Assembly (NCBI RefSeq): GCF_005217615.1
Contig: NZ_SZNK01000001.1
Location: 3,498,501 to 3,562,500, forward strand
Source: Brevibacillus antibioticus
Lineage (GTDB): Bacteria; Bacillota; Bacilli; Brevibacillales; Brevibacillaceae
Direction: 5' to 3'
DNA length: 64,000 nucleotides
Shown: positions 7,207 through 16,148 of the stretch, in pieces
Position numbering within the stretch: the stretch's first letter is position 1
Layout of the letters: each line of letters begins with the position of its first letter
Made by a program: the position numbers and the translations under genes
Notes under the pieces: generated by a model
The model's database searches: none
The model's input: only the letters and a program-made list of their open reading frames with translations
What the model was told of the DNA's origin: nothing

Positions 7207-9924
7207 TCAAAGCTGCAAGTATAATCGATACAGCATTCGGGCAGCTTCCCCGCGAGTGACAGCCTCCCCAGCTCTAATCTGTTTATCAGCAGGAACATCG
7301 ATTAAGCGCTGCTTCACAGCCAAAGCCATCGTTGGTCTCGCCCAATCAGCAATCGTATGTTGGTCTATGAATTGACTCAAGTAGTCCCCCGGATTCGAAG
7401 GATAATAATAATTGTTCTTTTCATGTAATGATCTGGCGCCGATTGCAGCCATTTCTTCACGGGATATGGTATGGTCCGGCCTAAACGTGCCATCCGGATA
7501 ACCTTTGACGATATCCTTCTTTTCGGATGACGCGATAAATGGAACATGCCATTGCGGCGGGTTCACGTCTGAAAAGCTCTCCGTCGCTGTTTCGTCCAAA
7601 GCGTAAAAAGCTCTTACCAGCATCGCCGTGAACTCTGCACGGGTAAGTGGTGAATCAGGCTCAAAGTTGCCATTTTCATTTCCGGTTATGATTCCTTTCG
7701 ACCCCAAAAACTGTACGGCTTGCTGTAACTCAGGGTCCCGATTGTCAACATCGGGGAACGTTTTGGTATTATCGTCCACGAAATACGTTCCAGAACGGTT
7801 TATTTCGGCTTCCATGCCGTTATTGTACGGATTGAATTTTCCACCGATAGGCTGCGTGCTTTTCCCGTTCGAATAGAACACGCTATTATTTGTCGCGTCT
7901 GCCTGATTTACAGGCAGAATGAGTCGGATGTTGCTTGATACGTTCGAAAGCTCCTGCCCTTGTTCATCTAAAAATTGTACGTGATATCCGCCGTTATTGT
8001 TTTCGACCAGGCGAATAACGATAACCGGGAGCGACTGGAACAGGCGATTTACGGTCGCAAGGTTAAACGTCAGTTTCGCATCCCCTGCATGAACGGTAAG
8101 ATAGTCGACATCCTTACGATTCGTGAAGCTATCCTTATACAGTTTGACTGTAAAACCTTTTTGTTCAGGTAACGACAAAATATCTCCATTCACGACTAAC
8201 TCTCTAGCAAGAGCGATGTTGTTTTCCGAAAGTGTCTGCTTCACCGCAGTCTTAGCCTTACGCGCATTGTCAGCTACGCGGTCAATCAAGTCAGAAGTAA
8301 TGACGAGTTGGCCGTCAACAAGCTCCGGCTCTTCGCTGCTTGCGGCTGTGATAACAAGCTCTCCAGCTTGGGTCAGTCCCTCCACAATAAACGGATGCTG
8401 TCTGTCAGCGACAGGAACTGATTGGACAGCAGTGAAATACGACTCGGACAGCCTATTACTGTCGACGACGTACAACAAAAAGGAAGCAGTCACGTCCGGA
8501 GAACCAGCTCTGCTTGCAGTTGCCCGCACAATGGTCTGCCCGGGTTTCTTCGCTTTTACGACCTGTGTGCCATTCACATTCGATAAGGTTCCTATGCTCG
8601 GATCGTCAATGGTGTACGTCATTTTTGTCCCGGGAAGCAAATTATTTACCGCAATGAACTGTTTGTCACCAGGTTGCAGCATCGTGATATACGGATAGAT
8701 TCTCATTTCCGGCGTAGTTCGTATCACAGGCTGGGCTGTTGTTCCAGGTTGATTGCCCGTTGGTTTGTCTGCTCGCCTAGGGCGTTCGGCTGTTGGTTTG
8801 TCTGCTTTCTCTGGGCGATTACGAGCTACCCTTTCATCCGTGAAAACAACTAGCTTCGGCAAGGCAATCGAATCTGCCCAAGCCCACAACGTCTGATCCT
8901 TTTTTCCTACATAGTAATACCTTTTGGGTGGGGAAAAGTCGCTATGGTGTATAGAAGTGATGCCTGTAAGCTCTGGGAAAACTTTATTGTTATCCACTGA
9001 CCAAAGCTGGTCGTCCTCTCGGAGGGCATAAGCTTCGTCGATATTCCGATCTCGAATGGAATCCAATTGGACCATCGTTCGCGCGTCTTTTGCTGCATGC
9101 AAATACAAGGGATACTTATTCGTGTCAGCGGTGGACCAAGACAAGACTGTGCCATCTTTCATATAGGCATAGCTGGTAGAAATACCCGGCTCTATCTTGA
9201 CGATATCAGCAAATCCATTCATCTGCTCTGGAATTGTGTTTTTCGAGCGGTTATTCGACAGATACGAATTTGCCTTCCATCTCCAAACCGTACCGTCCTT
9301 TTTCACAGCGAATACGATGCCGTTCGCCATTTTAATGGATACGACATCATTTAGCAGCTTTGTTCGGACTTGAACGGGTGAGACACCCTTCATGGTACCT
9401 ATCTCACTTCCCAAACTCCAAACGGAACCGTCTGATTTTAATACGAACAAGACTTTGTAGAGATTGTTATAATGCGCCACTAGTGACGTTACATTTTTCA
9501 AATCTTTGATTTGCTTCGGGGCACTAGCCGTACTCGTTTCAAGATTGGTGCCGGGGGCGGCGTCCCAATACCACACCGTTCCGTCTTTTTTTAGGGCCAC
9601 GTAGTTAACAATAAAGTTACCCCGAGCCGACTTGCTTTTGACTGTCATCTCCTTCACATTCTGCAAGCCTGGAATTTGCACCTTTTTGGCTTGATAGAAT
9701 GGATCTGAAGAGCTAAGAGGATGTCCATAGATGTACCAAGTCCATACGGTTCCATCTTTTTTCGACAGTAGCACATTATCGTCAAGGATGTGGTAATCCT
9801 CTCCGACACGTGTATAATGCTGTTCGTAACCGACTCTTGTGTCATTCCCATTGGCTTGAACCAGATTGGATTGGGCCGTCAGGATTAACACAAGGCTTAA
9901 CAATGCTGCCATCAATCGTTTCAT
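7207..9924 (-). CDS. Secreted S-layer-anchored protein with RCC1-like propeller
   Basis: 905 residues. The start at 9924 follows GGAGGACAACA and begins a clear signal peptide (MKRLMAALLSLVLILTAQS, cut near QA-NG). Residues about 55-350 hold at least seven RCC1-like blades with the motif KKDGTVWxW, for example KKDGTVWYWD and KSDGSVWSLG. A Pro/Lys-rich linker with a repeated ADKPT unit follows, then a BIG2-like domain (about 400-480) and a strand-rich middle. Three SLH domains fill the last 180 residues (FEPDSPLTRAEFTAML, FRPDHTISREEMAAIG, AGEAVTRGEAARMLY). SLH domains bind pyruvylated cell-wall polymer, so the protein sits on the cell surface. Role unknown. Monocistronic. Confidence 0.85.
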   Translation of the reverse strand: MKRLMAALLSLVLILTAQSNLVQANGNDTRVGYEQHYTRVGEDYHILDDNVLLSKKDGTVWTWYIYGHPLSSSDPFYQAKKVQIPGLQNVKEMTVKSKSARGNFIVNYVALKKDGTVWYWDAAPGTNLETSTASAPKQIKDLKNVTSLVAHYNNLYKVLFVLKSDGSVWSLGSEIGTMKGVSPVQVRTKLLNDVVSIKMANGIVFAVKKDGTVWRWKANSYLSNNRSKNTIPEQMNGFADIVKIEPGISTSYAYMKDGTVLSWSTADTNKYPLYLHAAKDARTMVQLDSIRDRNIDEAYALREDDQLWSVDNNKVFPELTGITSIHHSDFSPPKRYYYVGKKDQTLWAWADSIALPKLVVFTDERVARNRPEKADKPTAERPRRADKPTGNQPGTTAQPVIRTTPEMRIYPYITMLQPGDKQFIAVNNLLPGTKMTYTIDDPSIGTLSNVNGTQVVKAKKPGQTIVRATASRAGSPDVTASFLLYVVDSNRLSESYFTAVQSVPVADRQHPFIVEGLTQAGELVITAASSEEPELVDGQLVITSDLIDRVADNARKAKTAVKQTLSENNIALARELVVNGDILSLPEQKGFTVKLYKDSFTNRKDVDYLTVHAGDAKLTFNLATVNRLFQSLPVIVIRLVENNNGGYHVQFLDEQGQELSNVSSNIRLILPVNQADATNNSVFYSNGKSTQPIGGKFNPYNNGMEAEINRSGTYFVDDNTKTFPDVDNRDPELQQAVQFLGSKGIITGNENGNFEPDSPLTRAEFTAMLVRAFYALDETATESFSDVNPPQWHVPFIASSEKKDIVKGYPDGTFRPDHTISREEMAAIGARSLHEKNNYYYPSNPGDYLSQFIDQHTIADWARPTMALAVKQRLIDVPADKQIRAGEAVTRGEAARMLYRLYLQL

Positions 9925-10082
9925 TGTTGTCCTCCACCAAAAATCGCTTCGATAGTCTCGTTGCTCTGTCTCTCTGATTACCATAATTTGCACCGAACTT
10001 CATCTTAACAGAACAAGAAATATTTACAAGAAACGAGCTAATTTTAGAAAGAATGCATTGGTCCTCCGAATATCAGGACCGG

Positions 10083-10279
10083 TGTTCTGTGAAAATATAG
10101 TTATAGACTGAAAAATAAAGTAATAGACTGATTAGCTAACTATACTCATCAAGGTAGTCACCTGGGGGGCTGCTCCTGGTTATCATTCTGGATCGATGCG
10201 CCGCCAGCGCGCGGAACTCGACGGGCCCCTCTGCAACCATGATCGTGAAGATCTCCGCCAATCTACTACTTTATTTTTC
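10083..10279. repeat. Long direct repeat, copy 1
   Basis: About 195 bases that recur at 11152-11367 with small differences. The shared stretch includes TGTTCTGTGAAAATATAGTT, GATTAGCTAACTATAC, a GC-rich core near 10190-10235 and CTACTACT at the end. The GC-rich core contrasts with the AT-rich DNA between the copies. It is probably the end of an insertion sequence or a non-autonomous element. Family not identified. Confidence 0.75.
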
Positions 10280-10440
10280 TTTTCATCTTCCCACTTCGCG
10301 CTCAAAAGCCTCTAGTCTAAAATCTATTTTTGAGTCTAGTACTTCACTTCCACTATCATTCTGAATTAGTATATAATAGATTTGAATATAACCAAAAAAA
10401 GTATGTTTTGTAACAAAAGGGTTGGCGAACTAGTTAAATA

Positions 10441-10881
10441 GATCCAATATTGAATCTCAAATTGTAAATGGTAATTTAAAACTAGAGAAGACCTCACACG
10501 AATCTATAGCTAGGGCCAATAAGTTACTTGCCTCAGAGTTCAACTCTATCGCTAAAGCTGCTGTTTCTTATCCAACTCCCTATAGATTGAATGATTATAC
10601 AGCTTCAGACAGATTTAAGTAGCAACTAAAATTGCAAAAAATAAAGGCTTACCTGATCCACGTAAAATTGGTGTAGCTGCTGCTGGCGAATTTGGTATTC
10701 TTTGGCGCCTATTGATCCAGAACTTTTGTATTTTTATATCAAATATTCCTTTAGAGAATTAGGGCCAGGTAAATTTGATATGAATGGGAACTTTATAGGA
10801 GATTATGAGATTAAAAAAGATATAGGAGTAACTAAAAACTCCGATTATTCAGAAGGTAACGAGAAAATCTTCAGGTTCTAA
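10441..10881 (+). pseudogene. Decayed C-terminal toxin-like fragment, plus strand
   Basis: Joining three plus-strand frames gives a continuous protein end: ANKLLASEFNSIAKAA, then KNKGLPDPRKIGVAAAGEFG, then a stretch ending NSDYSEGNEKIFRF at a stop at 10881. Frameshifts lie near 10619 and 10708. No start codon or delivery domain is present. The layout, a protein end followed within 15 bases by a small gene with its own ribosome site, is that of a toxin C-terminus and its immunity gene. The family is not recognised. It is one of the few coding remnants on the plus strand in this accessory DNA. Confidence 0.5.
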
Positions 10882-10895
10882 GGTGGGATTTTTAA

Positions 10896-11063
10896 GTGCT
10901 TGGATATTTTATTACTTTTGTAGCTAATTTTGTCGTAGCTTGCTTTTTTTATGATGGATCTGACTTTATTAAACCTCTAATTCATTCCATCATTATCGTG
11001 ATTTTAATTTTTCTAGTTGACTTAATACCAAAAAATAAAAAAAACAATCAAAAAAACCATTAG
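10896..11063 (+). CDS. Small membrane protein, possible immunity gene
   Basis: A 55-residue frame with a GTG start and an AAGGTGGG ribosome site nine bases upstream. It has two hydrophobic segments, LGYFITFVANFVVACFFY and IHSIIIVILIFLVDLI, and a Lys/Asn-rich tail. It follows the toxin-like fragment at once and lies inside the pair of long direct repeats, so it may be the surviving immunity gene of that remnant. The family is not recognised and the frame could be fortuitous. Confidence 0.4.
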   Translation: MLGYFITFVANFVVACFFYDGSDFIKPLIHSIIIVILIFLVDLIPKNKKNNQKNH

Positions 11064-11151
11064 AAAATTGATTTGCCCCCTATCAAGCAGACAGTGGAAA
11101 AACAAAAAAATCTGACACCACCTATTCTCTTTAGTTGATGTTCTTTTTTAT

Positions 11152-11367
11152 TGTTCTGTGAAAATATAGTTACAGACTAGAAAATAAAGTCTTAGACAGA
11201 AAAATAAAGTAACAGACTGATTAGCTAACTATACGGATCAAGATAGCCACCTGTGGGGCTGCTCCTAGTTGTCATTCCAGATCAATGCGCCGCCGACGCG
11301 CGGAGCTCCACGGGCCCCTCTGCAACCATGATCGTGGAGAACGCCACCAGTCTACTACTATATTTTT
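11152..11367. repeat. Long direct repeat, copy 2
   Basis: Second copy of the 10083-10279 sequence, in the same orientation, with an extra 19 or so bases near 11185-11205. The two copies bracket about 870 bases holding the decayed toxin fragment and a small membrane frame. No transposase frame is present in or between them. Confidence 0.75.
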
Positions 11368-11421
11368 GGGAATAACTGAAAAAACAAAAAGCCAGGGACT
11401 ACTCTCCCTGGCTATCCTATG

Positions 11422-13230
11422 TTACAGAAGTCCTTCCTTTTGCCCTTTTTGTACCGCGTCATCCCGATTCCGCACTCCGAGCTTGTCATACAGAGCAGAC
11501 GCATAGTTACGCACGGTCCCGTCAGACAAATACAGCTTGGAAGCGATCGTTTTATAACGCATGCCTTGGGAAAGCATCTGCAAAATCTCCTGCTCGCGCT
11601 TCGTTAAACCATAAACATTCTCGTCTTTTTCGCTTATTTTCGGTGCAACAAGCAAATCTTCCTGTTGGTTTACTGGCTGTTCATCCAGCATTTTATGAAA
11701 CAGGTCCTGTGCAATCATCGTACCGCCGCGATGAACGAGGCGAATCGTTTCCGCAAGCTCGCGTGATTCAATCGATTTCAAGAGATAGCCGTCTGCACCA
11801 CTGCGCATGATTTCCTTGGCTTTTTCCGTATCCTGAAACGTAGATAGGACAAGGACACGTATACCGGGCCATTTTTCCTTGATTCGTTTAGTCGCAGTGA
11901 TCCCGTCCATATTCGGCATTTCCAAGTCCATCAGCACTAGGTCTAGTTCTAGCTCCTCGCACAGCTCCACAGCCTGCGCCCCATCCTCGGCCGTCCCGAC
12001 TACCCGCAGGTCCCGCTGTCCCTCGAGTATGGTGCGTAAGCTATCCCGAATAAACGAGTGATCATCGACGATAAACAAACGAATGATTTCATCGGTGCTC
12101 TCTATCAGCCTCGGCACCAAACAAGTAATGAGCGTTCCTTCTCCCCGCTCTGAGTATACGGATACTCTTCCTTGCAATTGAGCGGCCCTCTCTTTCATGG
12201 TCGTGATCCCGAAGCCATCCTTCCAATTCTCCACCCCGTGACCGTTATCCTGTACTTCCAGCCTCGTCTGTTGCTGCTCAAAATGCAAGGAAACGACGAT
12301 GTCCGTAGCCTGCCCATGGCGGACCGCATTGGTCAAAGATTCCTGCAAGCAGCGAAACAAGGTCATTTTCACTTGCTTACCAACAGGATACTCTTCTCCG
12401 ATCGCACGAAACCGCACATTCACCTTTGCATGTGTCTGAAACTCCTCCGCAAGCTGCCTCAGCGAATGAACCAAGGGAAGCGTCTCTTGCGGTGACCCCA
12501 TCTGATGCAAGTACCCTCTCACTTCCTTCATGCCGTTTCGCGCAAGCTTCAAGAGAGAGTCGAGCTTTTGCGTCCCTTCCTGCGACACCACATCTGGACG
12601 CAAGGTTTCCAGCCCCATGATGATCGAGACATAGGAATGCCCCATCGTATCATGCAGATCCTTGGAAAGCCGGTCCCGCTCCTCCAGCAGCGTCACTCTC
12701 TCGATTTGGGTGAGGTACTGCTTCAGCACACTGTTTTGCTTGCGAATCATTTCATTTTGCCGATGATTGACGATGAGCAAATGAAAGGCAAACCCCATCA
12801 CATAAGCAAGCAAAACTTGCGGAAAAATCTCGAGCACATCTATTTCCCGAGAAAAAAACATAATCAACAGTGGGATGAAAACAATCGTAATGGGAGCCGA
12901 CCAGCGATACGATTTCTCCGCACTATTGGCGGCAATCAAAAAAGCTGGCATCAAAAAAGTATGGAACGCCGCTGGAAACATAGACGTGAGATAAATCGAT
13001 AATCCACCAAACATGAACATTTCTGCAATCAGATAGTAACGATAGTTCAGGAGCAAACAAATCCATGGAACGGAAAAAACCATGATTTCCCACAAAATGA
13101 CAATCCATAAGGGCAGAGTAAGAGAATCTCCAAATTGTACAGTCGTAACGGTGATTGAAAGGCAAATGAGCAGACGTAAAAAAAGCATCACCCAGTCATA
13201 CCAGCCCCATTGTCTTACGATATCTAACAA
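11422..13230 (-). CDS. Fused NarL-type histidine kinase and response regulator
   Basis: 602 residues joining two proteins that are usually separate. Residues 1-155 hold about six hydrophobic segments. A HisKA_3 dimerisation region follows with the phosphoacceptor in LSKDLHDTMGH (His193), then an ATPase domain with LQESLTNAVRHG, VQDNGHGV and GFGITTMKERA. From about residue 387 a receiver begins (RLFIVDDHSFIRDSL, acceptor Asp in LVLMDLEMPNMDG). It ends with a LuxR-type HTH (LTKREQEILQMLSQGMRYKT). The kinase should phosphorylate its own fused regulator. It is four bases downstream of a membrane sensor gene, probably its input partner. Confidence 0.88.
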   Translation of the reverse strand: MLDIVRQWGWYDWVMLFLRLLICLSITVTTVQFGDSLTLPLWIVILWEIMVFSVPWICLLLNYRYYLIAEMFMFGGLSIYLTSMFPAAFHTFLMPAFLIAANSAEKSYRWSAPITIVFIPLLIMFFSREIDVLEIFPQVLLAYVMGFAFHLLIVNHRQNEMIRKQNSVLKQYLTQIERVTLLEERDRLSKDLHDTMGHSYVSIIMGLETLRPDVVSQEGTQKLDSLLKLARNGMKEVRGYLHQMGSPQETLPLVHSLRQLAEEFQTHAKVNVRFRAIGEEYPVGKQVKMTLFRCLQESLTNAVRHGQATDIVVSLHFEQQQTRLEVQDNGHGVENWKDGFGITTMKERAAQLQGRVSVYSERGEGTLITCLVPRLIESTDEIIRLFIVDDHSFIRDSLRTILEGQRDLRVVGTAEDGAQAVELCEELELDLVLMDLEMPNMDGITATKRIKEKWPGIRVLVLSTFQDTEKAKEIMRSGADGYLLKSIESRELAETIRLVHRGGTMIAQDLFHKMLDEQPVNQQEDLLVAPKISEKDENVYGLTKREQEILQMLSQGMRYKTIASKLYLSDGTVRNYASALYDKLGVRNRDDAVQKGQKEGLL

Positions 13231-13234
13231 ACCA

Positions 13235-13822
13235 TCATCCCCTAATTGCTTTGAACATCAAGCGCGTGTATCCTCCAATTAATTGTACCAGTCCGTTCCC
13301 AATCATGGAGCACCCGATCATGAGTATGAATCCCACACTCATGATTTGCAATGCCTTCATCTCTGAATCCACTACGCTCCCGAAAAAATGTAGCTCCACA
13401 AAAGGATAGAGCAACGGTATGAACACAAAACATACGGGTACAATGTAGATGAGCACTCCGACCACCAGGCAAATACAGCCTATGACAAATTTCTTCATCA
13501 GCCAATAAACGGATATCCAGTTTCTCATATCCATTAATTCCGCCTTTGCCTGCTTCCATTGATTTCCCTCTGCTCTTTGTCTCGTTGCCAAAGGTTCTAT
13601 CGAAATATCGGTATAAATCTTCGTCTGAACACGTTCATACTGGACAAAGGTTTGGGTTGTACGCAACACATTGGTGAGCAATGGAATTCCCACTACTGTA
13701 AATGACAAGGCCAAGCCGAGCACGATACTGACCATGTAAAAACACAAATAAAATACCCCCGAGACAAATGTAAACAGCAAAAAGATAACATTTTGAACGT
13801 TACGCATGATCGCTCTTTTCAT
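13235..13822 (-). CDS. Membrane sensor-domain protein
   Basis: 195 residues with four main hydrophobic segments (FLLFTFVSGVFYLCFYMV, LGLALSFTVVGIPLL, VIGCICLVVGVLIYIVPVCF, and IMSVGFILMIGCSM). The VGIPLL / LRTTQTFVQYER pattern is typical of the 'putative sensor' domain often found N-terminal to HisKA_3 kinases in Actinobacteria and Bacillota. Here it is a separate protein immediately upstream of the fused kinase-regulator, so the two probably form one signalling unit in the membrane. Ligand unknown. An alternative start is the ATG at 13807. Confidence 0.65.
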   Translation of the reverse strand: MKRAIMRNVQNVIFLLFTFVSGVFYLCFYMVSIVLGLALSFTVVGIPLLTNVLRTTQTFVQYERVQTKIYTDISIEPLATRQRAEGNQWKQAKAELMDMRNWISVYWLMKKFVIGCICLVVGVLIYIVPVCFVFIPLLYPFVELHFFGSVVDSEMKALQIMSVGFILMIGCSMIGNGLVQLIGGYTRLMFKAIRG

Positions 13823-13919
13823 CTAAGCTAATTCTCTCCTATCTATACCTTTTCCGACACGATGCTGACGGTCTGCCCTTACCGTAATCCGCTGCGCGTC
13901 ATATAAACCAGTGCCAAAA

Positions 13920-13931
13920 TGTCATATGACA
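13920..13931. promoter_or_regulatory. Palindrome upstream of the sensor/kinase operon
   Basis: TGTCATATGACA is a perfect 12-base palindrome about 100 bases upstream of the sensor gene start. It is a candidate operator for the fused LuxR-type regulator. The rest of 13823-14182 shows no gene. Confidence 0.35.
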
Positions 13932-14182
13932 GGCTACGTCATGTCATTTCATCAAAATCATTTTGTAAGTCGGAAAAGTGATGACAGGAAGTAACTACCG
14001 AGTATGACGCGAGCTTTACCATACTGTGCTCAAGCGCTCACTCTACGATTCGATGCCTGCAAAATTGACCTGCATGGCAATGTAAAGGAATATCTCGATG
14101 AACGTTAAGCATCTGTTTCCTCTTTTTGGGATAAAGGAGGGACTTATTGTATACCCTACTCCTTTGAGGGAGGTGACTGGTC

Positions 14183-14335
14183 GTGGAAAATAGCGATAAA
14201 CACAGGGGACAAGCTGAGCAAAAAGATTCAAGTGACTTGAATGAGAAGGAAATCGAGCTTCAGCATCAATTTCAAATGTTCCCTACCCCGGATAAAAAAC
14301 GTGCTTCAAAAGAGATTACCGTGCTGAAAGATTAA
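14183..14335 (+). CDS. Small hydrophilic protein of 50 residues
   Basis: A GTG-start frame with a strong GGAGGTGA site about eight bases upstream and a hairpin terminator 22 bases downstream, which together support a real single gene. The product is very polar (ENSDKHRGQAEQKDSSDLNE, ending SKEITVLKD), with no hydrophobic segment and no cysteine. The family is not recognised. Small acidic-basic proteins of this kind in Bacillales are often made during sporulation, but nothing in the sequence proves that. Confidence 0.6.
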   Translation: MENSDKHRGQAEQKDSSDLNEKEIELQHQFQMFPTPDKKRASKEITVLKD

Positions 14336-14356
14336 TAACTACTCTCCCCACTGTAT

Positions 14357-14385
14357 GGCTGTCGAGAAACTCGGCAGCCTTTCTT
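14357..14385 (+). terminator. Terminator of the 50-residue gene
   Basis: GGCTGTCGAG, an AAA loop, CTCGGCAGCC, then TTTCTT. It is a compact stem with one G-U pair, in plus orientation. Confidence 0.75.
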
Positions 14386-14500
14386 CGTATAGAAAAAAAT
14401 CGGCTTATAGGAGAGGAATTTTCGCCAGTGTCTTTTTCTCTCCGCAGCTCAAGTAATTTTTGACAGTTACTTCTTACTTTCTCCACTTATTTACTCAACA

Positions 14501-14774
14501 CTACCTTAATTCGAATAGACAGATCTGCCTTTTCATCTTCTCTGCAATTGTAGTTTTAACAACAATATTTTCACTAGACGTATTCTTACATTCCCTTTCG
14601 AAACACTCCAATATTTTATCTACAAGCTCACTTACATTTTTTATGTCATTATTAATTACCCCAAAATAGTTCCTTACTGCAGACAAGTGCTTCAGCATCA
14701 CTCATCTTCTCGCTTTTAAAGTCAAAATAACTTTCATAAAACGCGCCAAATAGAGCTTTATAATTTCGTTTCAT
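14501..14774 (-). pseudogene. Decayed two-domain Imm3-like gene
   Basis: It begins with ATG at 14774 after AAGGAGATAGATTT and reads MKRNYKALFGAFYESYFDFK and KMSDAEAL, the N-terminal pattern of the Imm3-like genes at 745 and 17848. After a frameshift and a large deletion it continues in another frame with ECFERECKNTSSENIVVKTT, matching the extra C-terminal domain of the 745-1446 gene. It is a remnant of the same two-domain protein. Confidence 0.6.
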
Positions 14775-14838
14775 AAATCTATCTCCTTAACAATGACTAA
14801 ATTCACGGAAGCAAACTACGTGAATAACGATTTAGTGA

Positions 14839-15888
14839 CTATTTATCAATTTCATTCAAATTTCTATCACTTATATCTTCTGGTGAGTTCGTTATGGCGT
14901 CTACATACCAATCTGCAAGCGGAATCATCTCTGATCCAGCAATAATATTGTTATCCATAAGGATGACTTTCCCACCCCTTTCAAATAATTTAATCATAGG
15001 CTCATAAAGATTATAATACTTTCGAGCTTTTCGTACTTTCTGATCTACTAACGCTGATAGTTCTAAGTAATTTATACAAACTGACTTGATTAATTCACTT
15101 TCAATTGATTGAATAGCTGGACATCCTTCTTCTATCTCTAATGTATATGAATACCCCAGCGCTTCTACAGCATTAACAAACGGACTACCGATGCTTAAAT
15201 ATAAAAATCGTTCAAAATATGCCGCCCTTCTTAAAAATTCATTTAATAAGATTAAATGGGATTTCTTTTCTGGTTGTTCAAGCATAAAATTGATAGACGT
15301 AATTCTAGTTTGAGCATACTCTAGGTAGCTTGTAATAATCAGTCCGTCCTCATTTTCCCACTTTATCTCCATGTCTTGTTCTAAATCCAATTGATCTAAA
15401 TGTTGCTCACTTATATCATTGTGTTCCATAATTACCTTGTCACGATAAGTAGGAAGATGGAAGGTAGCCTCACCAACAATCATTGAATTTTGACGAATAG
15501 TAAAGCTCCCTCCTCTTTCTAATAATTGTATCAACGGTTCATACAAATCCTTATGTTCTAACGCAACTGATATCCCTTTATCTATTAAAGCTGACCATTC
15601 AAGATAGTATCGACACATATATTTAATAGTACCATTATGAATTTCTTCAAGTTTGGGACACCATTGAAGGACATCTATGTCTAACTCTCTATCCATTACA
15701 TCAGATGCAGAAATAAACGGATACCTTAAAGTCTTTAAAGTAATTGAATATTCATGAATAACACGCGTAGCCCTTCTAAGGAATTCTTGCACTAGTAAAT
15801 GATGAGATGCGTAATCCTGGTTACGAATATTATCAAAATCAATCGATGAGATTCTTTCTGCGGCACTTATTAAGTAATCGTTTTGCAT
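14839..15888 (-). CDS. Double-length immunity-type protein of the ISDE/LD family
   Basis: 349 residues made of two tandem copies of a domain of about 165 residues that also occurs singly at 18479, 21431 and 34759. Shared marks in each half are an early arginine-rich LxxEFLRRA, a CxxYLEWSALIDKG / CINYLELSALVDQK helix, DLYEPLIQLLERGGSF / NLYEPMIKLFERGGKV, and a C-terminal DISExxLDxLD / DISDRNLNEID. The single-domain versions lie directly downstream of toxin ends with a PxGAHD motif, so immunity is the likely role. The start at 15888 follows GGAGGAAGTAAGAATA. No toxin frame remains beside this copy. Confidence 0.6.
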   Translation of the reverse strand: MQNDYLISAAERISSIDFDNIRNQDYASHHLLVQEFLRRATRVIHEYSITLKTLRYPFISASDVMDRELDIDVLQWCPKLEEIHNGTIKYMCRYYLEWSALIDKGISVALEHKDLYEPLIQLLERGGSFTIRQNSMIVGEATFHLPTYRDKVIMEHNDISEQHLDQLDLEQDMEIKWENEDGLIITSYLEYAQTRITSINFMLEQPEKKSHLILLNEFLRRAAYFERFLYLSIGSPFVNAVEALGYSYTLEIEEGCPAIQSIESELIKSVCINYLELSALVDQKVRKARKYYNLYEPMIKLFERGGKVILMDNNIIAGSEMIPLADWYVDAITNSPEDISDRNLNEIDK

Positions 15889-16006
15889 TATTCTTACTTC
15901 CTCCACTCTCGCGTCATACTTTGCTTGTGCCAAAGTAATTAATCACAGTGTTTTTCCTACTTCCTGTACTGTTTTGCTATTTTCCTTTCATCCTTTGTTT
16001 TGGGCA

Positions 16007-16058
16007 TAAAAAAGGCTCATTCCTCCTTATCGTTCAAGTTGGATAAGCCTTTGAAATT
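16007..16058 (-). terminator. Type A terminator repeat
   Basis: AAAAGGCTCATT pairs with GGATAAGCCTTT and a T-run follows on the minus strand. It is followed (higher coordinates, 16076-16140) by a conserved stretch including TTGGTTGTATTGTACGATCT, which recurs after other immunity genes. It closes the SUKH-4 cassette at 16149. Confidence 0.75.
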
Positions 16059-16148
16059 ACTCTAAGTGTATTTGTCAAGTTGTTTAGTGTTCGGTTTGTT
16101 GGTTGTATTGTACGATCTTGAAGTTGGGCTTGTAAATGGGTTTAAACA

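Noticed and set aside
14043..14231. Minus-strand 62-codon frame near 14.1 kb
   Set aside because: It overlaps the plus-strand small gene and its ribosome site, and has no start signal.
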